From the NCBI GenBank assembly GCA_030427835.1, contig JAUICN010000009.1:62001-126000 (forward strand): DNA of 64,000 nt, given 5' to 3'. This stretch comes from Polyangia bacterium. GTDB taxonomy: Bacteria > Myxococcota_A > Polyangia > Polyangiales > JAUICN01. The position numbers and the translations under genes are program-made. The notes below the pieces were generated by a model, which saw only the letters and a program-made list of their open reading frames with translations, had not been told where the DNA came from and ran no database searches. Positions 15,921 through 25,942 of this stretch are shown here, piece after piece. Positions within the stretch are counted from its first letter, which is position 1. Each line of letters opens with the position of its first letter.

Positions 15921-18551
15921 ATGTTCAGTGATCCCGTGGCGGTTGCCAGTTCTCGATCCTTGCCTTCCCATGCCTCCTGGATGGCCCAGGCACGGCATGC
16001 GGCGAAGCGGCGTGGGCAGCGGGTGAACACGGCCCATTTGTTGTTGGTGTTGTTGCAGCAACAATCTTCCGTACGGCGTGTGCTGGGGGCCTGTGGGGTG
16101 GACGAGGGGCGATTGCTTTCCACGGTTCGCCGTGCAGGTGAGGAATCGCCCAGTGCGTTGGAGTCTGCATGCAAGCGTGGGATGCGCCGTGCAGAAAAGC
16201 AGAGCCGACCTGCCGATGCATTGGATTTGTTGTGGGGTGTTTTGAAGGATGGCCGGTCCTCGGGGGCACGGTGCGTGAGCGCGCTGGATGCAATGCCCGA
16301 ACAGATTCTGGAGCAGCTTGAGGGAACCGACAGTGGAATGCCGTCTGGGACGGGACGTGGATCAAGACGTGGAGGTGTGCGTCAAAGCTACCGTGGGAAA
16401 CATTCTGGTGCCGTTGATGGATCGGGAGTGGTTCCTTCTTCCACGGCACGGCGTTCGATCACGCCGCCTCGATCGGGTTTGATGGTGCGCATTTTGGATG
16501 GCTCGGGTGCGCAGGTGGAGGCGCCGTCGGTAGCTGGCTCGTCGGCAGATCACTCTTCGGTAGTTGACTCTTCAGTAAGGGCGAAGAAAACGGGTGGTTC
16601 CAAAAAGAAGCCACCGACCAAGGTGCGTGAGGACGCAACGGTAGAGCCTGGTGCTACTCCTGTTTCCGAGGGGACCCTGAAGGAAGCCCCAGAGGTTTCT
16701 TCTTCCAGGCAGGATGCTTTGGCACCTAAGAAAACCGAGCCTACCCATGTCATGGTCGAGCCGTCTGGGGAGCAGGATGTGCAAGAGGGATTGGATAGGG
16801 ACCGGTTTCCGGTCTTATCTGTTTTGGGCCGAGATCTTTGTGGGCTTGCCCGTGAGGGGAAGCTGGATCCGGTGCTGGGTCGGGACAGGGAAATCGAGCA
16901 GCTGCTGGATGTGGTGGCCCGCAGGCGATCCAACAACCCGTTGCTGATTGGGGAGCCTGGTGTGGGCAAGACCGCCGTGGTGGAGGGTTTGGCCCAGGCG
17001 TTGGCCTGTGAGAATGCAGTGCCCCAGGGGATTCAGCATGTGGTGGAGATTTCCTGTGGGCGTCTATTGACGGGGACAGGAGTGCGTGGAGCTTTGGCTG
17101 AGCGTGTGCGCAAGATCCGTGAGGAGGTGCGTCGTTCCGAAGGAAGTGTGCTTCTCTTCTTTGATGAGATTCATTTGCTCGTGGCAGGTGAAGGCCTGGA
17201 AGAGCTTTCTGGGGAACTGAAAACAGCCCTTGCCCGAGGTGAGTTGCCCTGTGTGGGTGCCACCACGGAGGAGGAGTTCCGCCGGCACTTCGAAAAGGAT
17301 GCAGCGCTTGCACGGAGGTTTTCACCCCTGCGTGTGGTGGAGCCGGACGGAGCCCTGGCCCTTGAGATCCTGGAGGGTGTGGTTCCAAGGTACGCCGAGC
17401 ACCATCAGGTGCATTACCGGGCGGCGGCGTTGCGTGCGGCCGTGGATCTCTCGACCCGTTACATGACCGAACGCCAGTTGCCGGATAAGGCTGTGGCACT
17501 TTTGGACCAGGCGGGGGCCCGGGTACATCGCCGTGGCAAGCATTGGGTGACGGCACGGCAGGTGGCCGAGGTGGTGAGCGAGCAGGTGGGTGTGCCTGTG
17601 GAGCGCCTGGTGCAGGCGGATGGGAAATCCCTGCTTCAACTGGAGCGATCCTTACAGGAACGGATTGTGGGCCAGGACGAAGCGGTGGGGCGCGTGTCTG
17701 AGGTGATTCGCAAAGGGGCTTCTGGGCTTTTGGGTAAACGACCCTGGGGTACGTTTTTGTGTTTGGGGCCCACGGGTGTGGGCAAGACAGAGTTTGCCAA
17801 GGCGCTGTCTGACACGTTGTTTCCAAGGGGCGCCATGACGCGCATTGATTTGAGTGAGTACAGCGAGGCCCACTCGGTGGCGCGTTTGCTTGGGTCTCCC
17901 CCGGGGTACGTGGGCCATGAGCAGGGCGGGCAGTTGACCGAACCTGTGCGCCGTCGCCCGTTTCAGCTGATTCTTTTGGATGAGATGGAGAAGGCTCACC
18001 CGGATGTGTTGCTGGCGTTGCTACCCATGTTGGACGAGGGCCGATTGACGGATTCGCGTGGCCGTACGGTGGACTTTACCCAGACCGTGGTGGTGATGAC
18101 TTCGAACCTGGGTGTGAAGGTGAAATCACCCACTCGCTCGGTGGGGTTTGGTGCAGTCCCCAAACTGGAAGAAAGCACAAAAGAAAAGGACGCCATCATT
18201 GAAGCGGCGCGTAAGCGCCTGGCACCTGAATTGTGGAACCGCTTTGACGAGGTGCTGTGCTTTGATTCCCTGTCACGGGTCGACGTGCGTGAGGTGGCTG
18301 CCCGTATGCTTGCGGGGTTGGCGGCACGGCTTGGGGATCAACGGGGAATTGAACTTACGTTTGAGGATGCCCTGCTCGACCACCTGGTGGATGCGGGTGG
18401 CTTTGATCCCGAACTCGGCGCCCGCCCCATGGCCCGAACCATTGGCCGATTGGTGGAGTCTCCTTTGGCAAAGATTTTGTTGGAGAAAAACCTCCCCGCC
18501 GAAACCCAACTTACCGTGGGTGTGTCGGATGGGGATGTGGTGTTTGTTTAG
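15921..18551 (+). CDS. ClpA/ClpC-like AAA+ unfoldase with long variable linker
   Basis: About 876 aa. The N-terminal Clp_N double repeat (about residues 10-135, [20 protein letters not shown]) is followed by a ~150-residue Ser/Lys/Pro/Glu-rich linker. AAA1 has Walker [14 protein letters not shown] and Walker [15 protein letters not shown]2 has Walker [31 protein letters not shown] and [14 protein letters not shown], and ends with the C-terminal ClpB D2-small domain ([13 protein letters not shown]). No coiled-coil M domain separates the modules, so it is ClpA-like rather than ClpB. I see no clear ClpP-binding IGL/IGF loop, so it may act without ClpP. A GTCCAA-AAAG-TTGGAC hairpin (15874-15889) lies 32 bp before the ATG. 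Confidence 0.9.
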   Translation: MFSDPVAVASSRSLPSHASWMAQARHAAKRRGQRVNTAHLLLVLLQQQSSVRRVLGACGVDEGRLLSTVRRAGEESPSALESACKRGMRRAEKQSRPADALDLLWGVLKDGRSSGARCVSALDAMPEQILEQLEGTDSGMPSGTGRGSRRGGVRQSYRGKHSGAVDGSGVVPSSTARRSITPPRSGLMVRILDGSGAQVEAPSVAGSSADHSSVVDSSVRAKKTGGSKKKPPTKVREDATVEPGATPVSEGTLKEAPEVSSSRQDALAPKKTEPTHVMVEPSGEQDVQEGLDRDRFPVLSVLGRDLCGLAREGKLDPVLGRDREIEQLLDVVARRRSNNPLLIGEPGVGKTAVVEGLAQALACENAVPQGIQHVVEISCGRLLTGTGVRGALAERVRKIREEVRRSEGSVLLFFDEIHLLVAGEGLEELSGELKTALARGELPCVGATTEEEFRRHFEKDAALARRFSPLRVVEPDGALALEILEGVVPRYAEHHQVHYRAAALRAAVDLSTRYMTERQLPDKAVALLDQAGARVHRRGKHWVTARQVAEVVSEQVGVPVERLVQADGKSLLQLERSLQERIVGQDEAVGRVSEVIRKGASGLLGKRPWGTFLCLGPTGVGKTEFAKALSDTLFPRGAMTRIDLSEYSEAHSVARLLGSPPGYVGHEQGGQLTEPVRRRPFQLILLDEMEKAHPDVLLALLPMLDEGRLTDSRGRTVDFTQTVVVMTSNLGVKVKSPTRSVGFGAVPKLEESTKEKDAIIEAARKRLAPELWNRFDEVLCFDSLSRVDVREVAARMLAGLAARLGDQRGIELTFEDALLDHLVDAGGFDPELGARPMARTIGRLVESPLAKILLEKNLPAETQLTVGVSDGDVVFV

Positions 18552-18561
18552 AGCTTTTTAA

Positions 18562-19095
18562 CTACGGCGTAGCGTCGAGGCCGGCGTCCATGGGGGTGGG
18601 TTCTTCGTCGCAGTACCCATAGGAGGGGGAGGCAGACTCCGTGTTGCATGGGTGCCCGTCTTTGTTGGACTGGTAGGCGCCTCCCTCTGCAGTGATGGTG
18701 AAGAAGGTTTCCCGTTCGCCCACGACTCTGCGGTCGGCCCACAGTTTGATGCTGTAGGTGGTCTCTGGTTGTAGAGCGGTGGCTGCAACACGCTCTTTGT
18801 GTTTCGAAGGTACGGTGCCATAGGTGAGGCGTTGAACGGTGTTGTTTCGGTTGCCTGTGCGTTTGATTTCCCAAACGACGTTCTCTGGATCATTGGCGAG
18901 AGAAAACTGGATGCGCTTCAGGGAGCAAAACCGTTTGCTGCAGTTTTCATTTACGATTCTAAAGGATGGTGTAGGCGCTCGCTCGTTCTCTGTTGAGAGT
19001 GTCAGCAAGGTGATGGGCTCAGGGCACCCGGTCGCCAGTAGGCTAAGCGTGACCGTTAGGAAAATGCCTGTGGTGTATTTTCTTGTTCGATTCAT
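18562..19095 (-). CDS. Small lipoprotein of unknown function
   Basis: A 177-aa protein with a clear lipoprotein signal (basic MNRTRKYTTG, hydrophobic core, SLLATGC). Residues 40-140 look like a single beta-sandwich (RIVNENCSKRFCSLKRIQFSL to TTYSIKLWADRRVVGERETFFTI), resembling a fibronectin-III-like fold. That resemblance is by pattern only. The C terminus is Pro/Asp-rich (EEPTPMDAGLDATP), a style common in lipoproteins of Bradymonadota and Myxococcota. A GGAGTGAGG Shine-Dalgarno precedes the ATG. It converges on the ClpA-like gene with an 10-bp gap. Confidence 0.75.
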   Translation of the reverse strand: MNRTRKYTTGIFLTVTLSLLATGCPEPITLLTLSTENERAPTPSFRIVNENCSKRFCSLKRIQFSLANDPENVVWEIKRTGNRNNTVQRLTYGTVPSKHKERVAATALQPETTYSIKLWADRRVVGERETFFTITAEGGAYQSNKDGHPCNTESASPSYGYCDEEPTPMDAGLDATP

Positions 19096-19497
19096 TAGAG
19101 CCTCACTCCTGTGTGAATACGTTCTTGTGCCACGAATGCTTCTACAAGGAGCAGTTCAAATGTGCTTTTTGCTCAGCTGTTTAGCCGGTTTTCACCGGTG
19201 TCGTTGACCCCGACTGGGTGTGGGGCCTTGGTAGCGGTGTACGCGGGTCGCATGTGGAATCTGTTATTCTGCCGCGCAGGTAATAAGTGGAATTTAGGCA
19301 GGCTATTCACATGGATGCGACATTTGGGGTGGTGACTGGAGTTTCTTCCTGGGGTCTGGGCTATTGTTTTCTCGTAGAAAACGGTTGTTTTTGGGGTGGT
19401 ATGTTTCGTGCTTTCTGAGTCAGGTTTGCAGTTGGGTTTGGATCGTTGTTGTCTGAACAACTTTCACTTTTGGACCCGGTAAGGTCGCGAGGGAACG
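19096..19497. other. 402-bp divergent intergenic region
   Basis: It separates two divergent lipoprotein genes and must hold both promoters. A short stem GTTGT-CTGA-ACAAC lies near 19450-19465. A GAGGGA Shine-Dalgarno precedes the rightward gene. I see no further gene; the open frame on the minus strand at 19173-19460 has no homology I recognise and no ribosome-binding site. Confidence 0.5.
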
Positions 19498-20703
19498 ATG
19501 GTACGTAGGAATCTTTCATTTCAATTCAGTTCTGCGCTGATCGCAGCGCTCGGTCTGGGATTTGGGTTTGGGGGTTGTACGAGCGATGCGGCTCCCGTCG
19601 CGAAAGGGCAGTTTTCGACTTTGGAAGGTACGGACTGTAGTCCCATTGCTGATGCCCTGAACCCGCGCATTGAAGTGGCGGTGGCAGATTGGCTGAAGAG
19701 GGGGGGGAAGAAACCGATTCAGAAGTTACTGGCAGCTCAGTTGCGTACGGAGAAGGATTTTCCGGAGCTTGGCGGTACGTTGGCCCAGTTTTCTGGGCTT
19801 GAGTCTCCGCTTGAGAACTTCAATGCCTATTGGGTGGAGTGGGCTGCCTGGAAGGTGGATGACGTGGTTCGCTTGGAAGAAACCACGATGGTGGATCTGT
19901 TGAACACTACGCCCGAGTCCTCTTCTGAAGGCATTCAGCTCATGCGAGGAACACCCAAGTCCGGTGCCCTTGTTCCGACCAGGGACGCGCGTAACTATGC
20001 GCTCCGGCTCGAGTTCACGAACGAAAATACTTTTGACTACGCGACCCAGGGATTTGCCTATTGGGTACGGATGATTCGTACGGGCGAAGGGTGGAAAGTG
20101 GGAGACTGGACCCTGCAGACGGTCGTAGAGAAGATATGGGATCCGCAGGGGTTTGGTGAGACCTTTCCGGTTGCTGTCTGTACTAAGAACTACCCTAGTT
20201 CAAGTGAGGGTTCCATCAACATTTCTCTGGGCAGCTACACTCGCGCGAGGTTCCATGGGCTCACCGTGGAGATTGGCCAAATGGATCTTCATGCCCCGAT
20301 TGAAGCGGGTGGGTTGCATGTGCTTGCCCAGCTGCCAGCGGCCAAGGATTTTCTGACCGATGTCTCGAATGACGCCCGAGCCAGTGATGCCATGCTCACG
20401 GCCTGGGGCACCCGGTTGGACGCTGTTCGGAGTGTGACGCTATTCAGTGGTGCGGTGACTAGTGAAGGTGTCCGAGGCTTGGTGGAACATGGGCCCGCAT
20501 TCCTGGAGACTTTGCAGTTGACCGTGGAGTACGAGCTTACCTATGCGGACCTGGTCTTCCTGGTGGAACACGCACCGCAGCTGGACAATCTCAGTGTGAA
20601 GGCCGTCGCTGACGGGGACAAGATTCTGATCGACAAGTATATCGAAGCAAAAAGGGAAACGGGCCGCCGTATCCGTGTGGGCGTTGATTCGGACCAGGAC
20701 TAG
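19498..20703 (+). CDS. Lipoprotein with C-terminal LRR-like segment, paralogue of 26035-27393
   Basis: A 401-aa exported protein; the signal peptide ends LGFGFGGC. The region after the lipid Cys carries the motifs GTDCSPIADAL, AQLRTEKDFPEL and GWKVGDWTLQTVVEKIWD. These line up by eye with GTPCEALASPV, EQAIRSENGF and PKVDNWVLLTVDQWN in the lipoprotein at 26035-27393, so the two are probably paralogues. The C-terminal third (SVTLFSGAVTSEGVRGLVEHGPAFLETLQL) resembles degenerate leucine-rich repeats, much clearer in the paralogue. Function unknown. The ATG follows GAGGGAACG. It has no operon partner. Confidence 0.8.
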   Translation: MVRRNLSFQFSSALIAALGLGFGFGGCTSDAAPVAKGQFSTLEGTDCSPIADALNPRIEVAVADWLKRGGKKPIQKLLAAQLRTEKDFPELGGTLAQFSGLESPLENFNAYWVEWAAWKVDDVVRLEETTMVDLLNTTPESSSEGIQLMRGTPKSGALVPTRDARNYALRLEFTNENTFDYATQGFAYWVRMIRTGEGWKVGDWTLQTVVEKIWDPQGFGETFPVAVCTKNYPSSSEGSINISLGSYTRARFHGLTVEIGQMDLHAPIEAGGLHVLAQLPAAKDFLTDVSNDARASDAMLTAWGTRLDAVRSVTLFSGAVTSEGVRGLVEHGPAFLETLQLTVEYELTYADLVFLVEHAPQLDNLSVKAVADGDKILIDKYIEAKRETGRRIRVGVDSDQD

Positions 20704-20776
20704 GTTTTTGATCCCATAGGCCGACCACGCAACTCTGGGATGTGGTAGACGGGATGGCTTTGCGGTGTGTGAGCCT

Positions 20777-20817
20777 ATCCTCGTAAATCTAAACTCTGAC
20801 TTTAAGTTTACAAGGAT
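20777..20817. repeat. Inverted repeat after the lipoprotein gene
   Basis: Arms of 11 bp (20777-20787 and 20807-20817) with one mismatch enclose about 19 nt in the 211-bp gap before the SulP gene. It could be a terminator of the upstream gene, although no T-tract follows, or an operator for the transporter. Undecided. Confidence 0.35.
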
Positions 20818-20914
20818 CTCTTTGTGCGGTCGATTTGCTCTGGGGGGGAGAGTGGGGTAGGTGGCGGCGCTCGTTCGGCCGATGTCTGGCCCATGGGCGA
20901 GGTAGTAGTTTCAC

Positions 20915-22579
20915 TTGGAATACACTTGGATTGATCGTCAACAGGGCAGCATTCGTGCTGACCTTCTTTCTGGACTTACGGTGGCCCTGGCCCTCGTACC
21001 TGAGGCTGTGGCATTCGCGTTTGTGGCGGGGGTGTCGCCGCTTGTGGGGCTTTACGGCGCGTTCATGATGGGTATTGTGACGTCGCTCTTTGGGGGGCGG
21101 CCGGGCATGATCTCAGGTGCCACGGGGGCCATGGCGGTGGTCATGGTGTCGCTTGTGGCGGAGGGGAAGGTACTGGGCGGCAGCGAAGGGGCGGGGCTGT
21201 CCTATTTGCTGGCCACCCTCCTGCTCGCCGGAGGGTTGCAGGTGGGGGCGGGGTTGCTTCGCTTGGGCAAGTTTGTTCGCATGATCCCGAGCTCCGTGAT
21301 GATGGGTTTTGTCAATGGGCTCGCGATTGTGATTTTCCTTTCGCAACTTGGCATGTTCAAGAAGGGGGATGTTTGGCTCTCTGGTGTTTCCCTTTGGACG
21401 ATGCTGGGGCTGACGCTCATCACCATGTTGATCATGGTGGGGCTACCCAAGTTGACCACCAAGGTGCCCGCCGCGTTGACCGCGATTGTGGTGGTGTCCC
21501 TGATTGTGATTTTCGGGGGTGTGGAAACGGAGACGGTGTCCAGCTTTGTTCAGGCCCGTGGGGGCAATGGTATTGAGGGTGGGCTGCCTACCTTTGCACT
21601 TCCCATGGTGGCGTTGAGCTGGGAGACGTTGGGGTTTATTTTTCCCTATGCGGTGATTTTGGCGGCCATTGGGCTCATCGAGTCGCTGATGACCCTGAAC
21701 CTTGTGGACGAGCTGACCGATACGCGGGGGCATGCGAACCGCGAGTGCATTGCCCAGGGTGCGGGCAATATTCTCAACGGCTTCTTTGGCGGCATGGGTG
21801 GCTGCGCCATGATTGGTCAGAGCATCATCAATATTAAGTCCGGCGGTCGCGGGCGGCTTTCAGGGATTGTGGCTGCGGTCACATTGCTCGGTTTTATTCT
21901 ATTTGGCGCCTCGGTGATCGGCCAGGTGCCCATTGCCGCACTGGTGGGTGTGATGTTCATGGTGGTGATCGGTACGTTTGCTTGGAGCACGTTTCGCATT
22001 CTTCACCGCTTTCCCCTGGCCGATGTGTTGGTCATGGCCATGGTGACGACGCTGACTGTGGTGTTTGATTTGGCCATTGCGGTACTGGCGGGCGTAGTCG
22101 CTTCCGCACTGGTGTTTGCCTGGCAGAACGCGGTTCGTATCCGAGCGCGCAAGTATGTGGATGACGCAGGCGTGAAGCACTACGAGATTTTTGGGCCCCT
22201 GTTTTTTGGTTCCACGACCCTGTTCATGTCCAAGTTTGACGTCCAGGGGGATCCAAAGGAGGTCATCATTGACTTTGGTGAATCACGCATTGCCGATCAA
22301 AGCGCGATCGAGGCCATCAACCGACTGACAGAGAAGTACGATCAAGCGGGCAAGAACGTGCACCTACGCCACCTCAGTGCGGACTGCATACGTCTCATCA
22401 AGCGCGCGGGTGACGTCTGCGAAGTGAATGTACTGGAAGACCCGGGGTATTTCGTGGCCGTGAACAACTACCGTGATGTGTTGCGCAAGGCTGTGGGCGA
22501 CAACATGCGCGATCTCTCTGACGAATCCGTCGCACGCCTGGCCCATGCGGGCACCCGGGTGGGTAAGAACCGGAGTTAG
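20915..22579 (+). CDS. SulP-family inorganic anion transporter
   Basis: A 554-aa inner-membrane transporter of the SLC26/SulP family. The conserved signature LLSGLTVALALVPEAVAFAFVAGVSPLVGLYGAF is at the N terminus. About 10-12 hydrophobic helices follow, then ANRECIAQGAGNILNGFFGGMGGCAMIGQSIINIKSGGR. The C terminus is a STAS domain (KEVIIDFGESRIADQSAIEAINRL). Substrates in the family include sulfate and bicarbonate; the specificity is not evident. Translation appears to start at TTG 20915, 12 bp after a GAGG. It is likely monocistronic. Confidence 0.92.
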   Translation: MEYTWIDRQQGSIRADLLSGLTVALALVPEAVAFAFVAGVSPLVGLYGAFMMGIVTSLFGGRPGMISGATGAMAVVMVSLVAEGKVLGGSEGAGLSYLLATLLLAGGLQVGAGLLRLGKFVRMIPSSVMMGFVNGLAIVIFLSQLGMFKKGDVWLSGVSLWTMLGLTLITMLIMVGLPKLTTKVPAALTAIVVVSLIVIFGGVETETVSSFVQARGGNGIEGGLPTFALPMVALSWETLGFIFPYAVILAAIGLIESLMTLNLVDELTDTRGHANRECIAQGAGNILNGFFGGMGGCAMIGQSIINIKSGGRGRLSGIVAAVTLLGFILFGASVIGQVPIAALVGVMFMVVIGTFAWSTFRILHRFPLADVLVMAMVTTLTVVFDLAIAVLAGVVASALVFAWQNAVRIRARKYVDDAGVKHYEIFGPLFFGSTTLFMSKFDVQGDPKEVIIDFGESRIADQSAIEAINRLTEKYDQAGKNVHLRHLSADCIRLIKRAGDVCEVNVLEDPGYFVAVNNYRDVLRKAVGDNMRDLSDESVARLAHAGTRVGKNRS

Positions 22580-22681
22580 GAACAGATTCCCAGGGCGCTG
22601 GGAGGTTCTTGACCGCCCTTCTTTTGGGCCTTGAAGGCTCCTGAGTGTGAGCCAATCGCTTCAAGAAGTAGTGGCTTTATT

Positions 22682-22841
22682 GCACACCTCATTTGAGATG
22701 ATCGAGTTTTGACCTTGATCTTTGGCCCTGGAGCGGCGTCGTACGTGCTCGCCGTAGCTTTGGCTACGCCTGCGCGCGCCTCCTCGCTCCAAAACCAAAT
22801 CTGCAGCGGCCAAATTCTCAATCATCTCAAATGAGGTGCGC
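22682..22841 (-). repeat. R4 hairpin-bounded element overlapping a stop codon
   Basis: An outer stem of about 25 bp (22682-22706 with 22817-22841). Its two deviations are mismatches on plus but G-U pairs on minus, so a minus-strand RNA folds best. Nested inside, TTTGGCC pairs with GGCCAAA and GGAGCG with CGCTCC, and GTAGC-TTTG-GCTAC forms a hairpin. The right arm contains the TGA stop (22822-22824) of the metalloprotease lipoprotein gene. It occupies most of the 242-bp gap 22580-22821. Confidence 0.8.
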
Positions 22842-25194
22842 TGTAGTTGTGCTCAATGGTGCAAGTCGCGTGAAGGTTGTGGGTCCCCATGGTTACCGTT
22901 CGGGTACAGGGTTGGCTCGTGCAAGGCGCTGTGGTGGTGGACGCCCCTGGGGAGTGGTCGAACAACTGGATTCCGGTGGCCGATGCATTGGGGCCGCCGC
23001 TGCATTGAAATTGTATGGTGGCGCCGGCGTGGCACCCACTGTACTCGTAGTGAACATCGGGACTTGAGCCACAGCCTCCGGAGGATCGAGGGGTGTTGGC
23101 GGCGTGAAACACGTGGGAGCCGAGCTCGGTGCCATCCATGCGGGTTGCTTTTGAGCAGGTTGCCTGGAAGCTTGCTCCTGACGCTTCCCCGTGCAAGCCG
23201 ATACCCAGGTAAGCGGGGTCTGTGGTTCCGCAATATCCCTCCACGCGCTCCATGATGTATTCGCCCGTGATCCCTTGGCACTGGATACGTTGTTTCCCGT
23301 CACATACAAAGTGTCCATCACTCACGTCGGTCGCAGGTTTTCCATCGGGCACAAGTACGCAGGAGCCTACCGGGGCACAGTACTTGTTGGAGTCGCCGCC
23401 TGTTCCAGCAGATCCGTTGTCCGTGTCTCTGGTTTGAACGGCCTGTGTACATCGTTGGCTCTTGCAATCACCGGAGGCTGTACAGAGCTGTAGATCTTTG
23501 ACAAAGGTGGATTCGGGTCGGGCCACGGAAGTGTAGTTGGCTTCAAGAACGGTTGCCTTTCCTTTGCCTCCGACTGAAACGTCAGATGGGGCCCCACGTA
23601 CCACCATGGATTGATGCACGAACTCTCCGCAATTTTTCCATTTCTCGTGCTCGAGTAGGTAGTAGCCACCTGTGGTTGTGGTCAAGCACCGTGGGCTTGC
23701 GTAGCGTACGGTGGAGCCATTGACGACATAGCGTTTATCCTCGAACGAAATGTTTCTCCGCCCGCTCATATCGAGCCACGGGGGGTCGATGAAGTCCTCG
23801 GAGGAGGATTGGCGGTACTGATTGTAGTGGTAGTCGCGGGGAAGCCCTCGGAGCATGACCCTTGCGGTACCCGTATTTCCCCAGCCAATTTGCATGCGCG
23901 TGTGCCAGCAAAGCTGCGAGTGAACAAAGGGTTGTGAAGACCAACCTATTACGCCACCGCTTCCCATGACGCATATTTGCTGCTTGGGAAAAACGGAACA
24001 TTCCTGATGGTTGGCGTTGCTTTGTTCCTTATCGAGGCCGAGGTCCTCCATTCGATCTCGAGCTGTTTTGGAAGAGGCTGCACAGGTTCCGCCGTTCCAG
24101 ATGCTTTTACTACTACCGAGATACTCGTCGTCTGCGTGAAACGTGTGAAGCAACTCATGAATATGTACTTTCCAATCTGCCTTGGATGACAGATTGCTTA
24201 CGGAAAATCCGTTGAAGTATGCGTGGGGCCAGGCTGTCTTCAACACGTCTTCGGGATCTGCGAGTGGTTTCATTTTGTCTCGCACCACGAACAGCACAGT
24301 GGCGTGGTCGAGGTCATTGTCGTCTTCAACATCTCGTTCAAAATCCCACACTCGGTCGTGCTCGTTGCCCTTCGAATATCCAAGGGAGTCCATGATATCT
24401 TTGACCCACTTTTTACGCTTTACACCGTTGGTGGGCTCATAGGGAACCTGCATCGCGGCGTGGGACGGGTCGTAGTAGGTCACATGGAACGATAGGCCCA
24501 TTTCAGGGGGTGCGGTTAACGCCAACCCGGCCAGGCCCATTTCCAAATCTTCCTTTTCGTTTTCGACCTCAGCCTTTGTCCAATCCTCGTTTCCAGTTCC
24601 GCTGCTTTCGACAAACATGACAATGATGCCGACTTTTCCACGTAGTGCTTTGGGATTGGTTTTTGACGTGCGCGAACTGGTGGGCCCTGGCTTGTCCAGG
24701 GTGCGCAAGGGTGGCTCGCTTCTTACTTCTTGCAGCTCCGCAATGAGCTTTTCGCGTTGGGCAGTGGTGGTGGCCTGCGCCAGTTCGCGCTGTAGTTGAT
24801 CGAGTTCGTTTTGCCAGTCGTCCTGCGGATTCATGACATCGCCTGTTCGAATGTGGACTATTTGTGTGAGTAGATCGGCGCCCTCCTCGCTGTCTGATTC
24901 GTCGGTACTTTCCTCTCCGCTACCTATTCCCTTTTCGTTGTTTGAGAGCTTCCCTGGTCTGGGAAGTACGCTTCGAGATGTGATGAGAGCGTGACCCGAT
25001 GGGGCAATAGAATGCTCGTTGGTGCCGTTGCTCGGTTGGTTTGTGACTGATGTGCTGGGGTCTTCGGTACAGGCCACTGCTGTGACGGAAAGCGCGGAAA
25101 ATAGAATGCGTAACGGCCATTGACGTATTCTAATCGAGAACAGGCTTGCCGGCGGCAAGGCACTCCAATCCCGTCTGCGAACTGATCCGCGCAT
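22822..25194 (-). CDS. Putative zinc metalloprotease lipoprotein (HELLH)
   Basis: About 790 aa. The N terminus has a basic stretch and hydrophobic segment ending SVTAVAC, a likely lipid-anchored Cys. A Glu/Ser-rich linker and a short coiled coil (WQNELDQLQRELAQ to AELQEV) precede a globular part with strand GKVGIIVMFVESSG. A zincin motif HELLHTFHADDEY (His346, Glu347, His350) follows, with Asp as a possible third ligand. QICVMGSGGVIGW about 50 residues later could be the Met-turn. The C-terminal half is Cys-rich (QLCTASGDCKSQRCTQ). Peptidase activity is inferred from the motif alone, and I cannot name the family. The start could also be TTG 25203. Confidence 0.75.
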   Translation of the reverse strand: MRGSVRRRDWSALPPASLFSIRIRQWPLRILFSALSVTAVACTEDPSTSVTNQPSNGTNEHSIAPSGHALITSRSVLPRPGKLSNNEKGIGSGEESTDESDSEEGADLLTQIVHIRTGDVMNPQDDWQNELDQLQRELAQATTTAQREKLIAELQEVRSEPPLRTLDKPGPTSSRTSKTNPKALRGKVGIIVMFVESSGTGNEDWTKAEVENEKEDLEMGLAGLALTAPPEMGLSFHVTYYDPSHAAMQVPYEPTNGVKRKKWVKDIMDSLGYSKGNEHDRVWDFERDVEDDNDLDHATVLFVVRDKMKPLADPEDVLKTAWPHAYFNGFSVSNLSSKADWKVHIHELLHTFHADDEYLGSSKSIWNGGTCAASSKTARDRMEDLGLDKEQSNANHQECSVFPKQQICVMGSGGVIGWSSQPFVHSQLCWHTRMQIGWGNTGTARVMLRGLPRDYHYNQYRQSSSEDFIDPPWLDMSGRRNISFEDKRYVVNGSTVRYASPRCLTTTTGGYYLLEHEKWKNCGEFVHQSMVVRGAPSDVSVGGKGKATVLEANYTSVARPESTFVKDLQLCTASGDCKSQRCTQAVQTRDTDNGSAGTGGDSNKYCAPVGSCVLVPDGKPATDVSDGHFVCDGKQRIQCQGITGEYIMERVEGYCGTTDPAYLGIGLHGEASGASFQATCSKATRMDGTELGSHVFHAANTPRSSGGCGSSPDVHYEYSGCHAGATIQFQCSGGPNASATGIQLFDHSPGASTTTAPCTSQPCTRTVTMGTHNLHATCTIEHNYSAPHLR

Positions 25195-25347
25195 GGCGTT
25201 CAAAGTAGCACAGGTTCTATTAAAACCGACTCACATTCCGGTTTTGGACAACGGTACAAGAATCTCGTACGGGTTTGAATGGTGTGCCACCATTTCATTC
25301 AGCAACGCGGTAGCGCGACGAAACGAAGCGATGAGGCCGCAGGACGT

Positions 25348-25902
25348 CTACTTGGACTCGACGGTGGCCTTGAGTTTTTCTAGGCCGCGGTCGAACATTT
25401 TTTCTACGGCTCCGCCCATGAGTAGGCCCATGTAGCGTTCCATGATGTTCATGCCGTGGTCGGCGCGCATGGTCCATGTGACCTTGGTACCTTCACCAAC
25501 GGGTGTGTAGCTGACGGCGCCGGTGCTTTCGTAGCTTTCGTCAAACACCATGTCGTAGGCCACGCCTTCGGTGGGGGAGGCCTTGGTAAACTCCAGGCGC
25601 CCGTTGCCGCTCTCGCCGGTCCAGCTTTGGGTGGCGCCCACACCGGTGGTTTGGCTTCCTGCGGTGACCTTGATGGTGGGGTCCTCTTCCTGCCAGGGGG
25701 ACCACTTGTCCCATTGGGTCAAGTCGCCCACGTAGGGATGGATCTCTGAGGTGGGTGCGTTGATGACGGTGGACCGCTCAAATACACATTCCTGGGGAAG
25801 GAAAAAACCTCCGATGACAAAAATACCGACCAGCGCTCCTACGCCGATCAGAATGCGTTTGGTCCAGCTGCTCTTCTTGGCTCCGTTGTTTGCTTCACTC
25901 AT
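25348..25902 (-). CDS. Membrane-anchored SRPBCC-family protein
   Basis: A 184-aa protein with one N-terminal transmembrane helix (RILIGVGALVGIFVIGGFFL). A START/SRPBCC-like polyketide-cyclase fold follows: VFERSTVINAPTSEIHPYVGDLTQWDKWSPW, GVGATQSWTGESGNGRLEF, GEGTKVTWTMRADHGMNIMERYMGLLMG. Members bind hydrophobic ligands; no catalytic function is evident. The ATG at 25902 is preceded by GAGGAGGGACC, a strong ribosome-binding site, so the longer frame beginning at 25938 is not used. It has its own promoter at about 25945-25980. Confidence 0.88.
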   Translation of the reverse strand: MSEANNGAKKSSWTKRILIGVGALVGIFVIGGFFLPQECVFERSTVINAPTSEIHPYVGDLTQWDKWSPWQEEDPTIKVTAGSQTTGVGATQSWTGESGNGRLEFTKASPTEGVAYDMVFDESYESTGAVSYTPVGEGTKVTWTMRADHGMNIMERYMGLLMGGAVEKMFDRGLEKLKATVESK

Positions 25903-25942
25903 GGTCCCTCCTCGGTGGATATCTCTCGCTCTGTGCAAGGCG

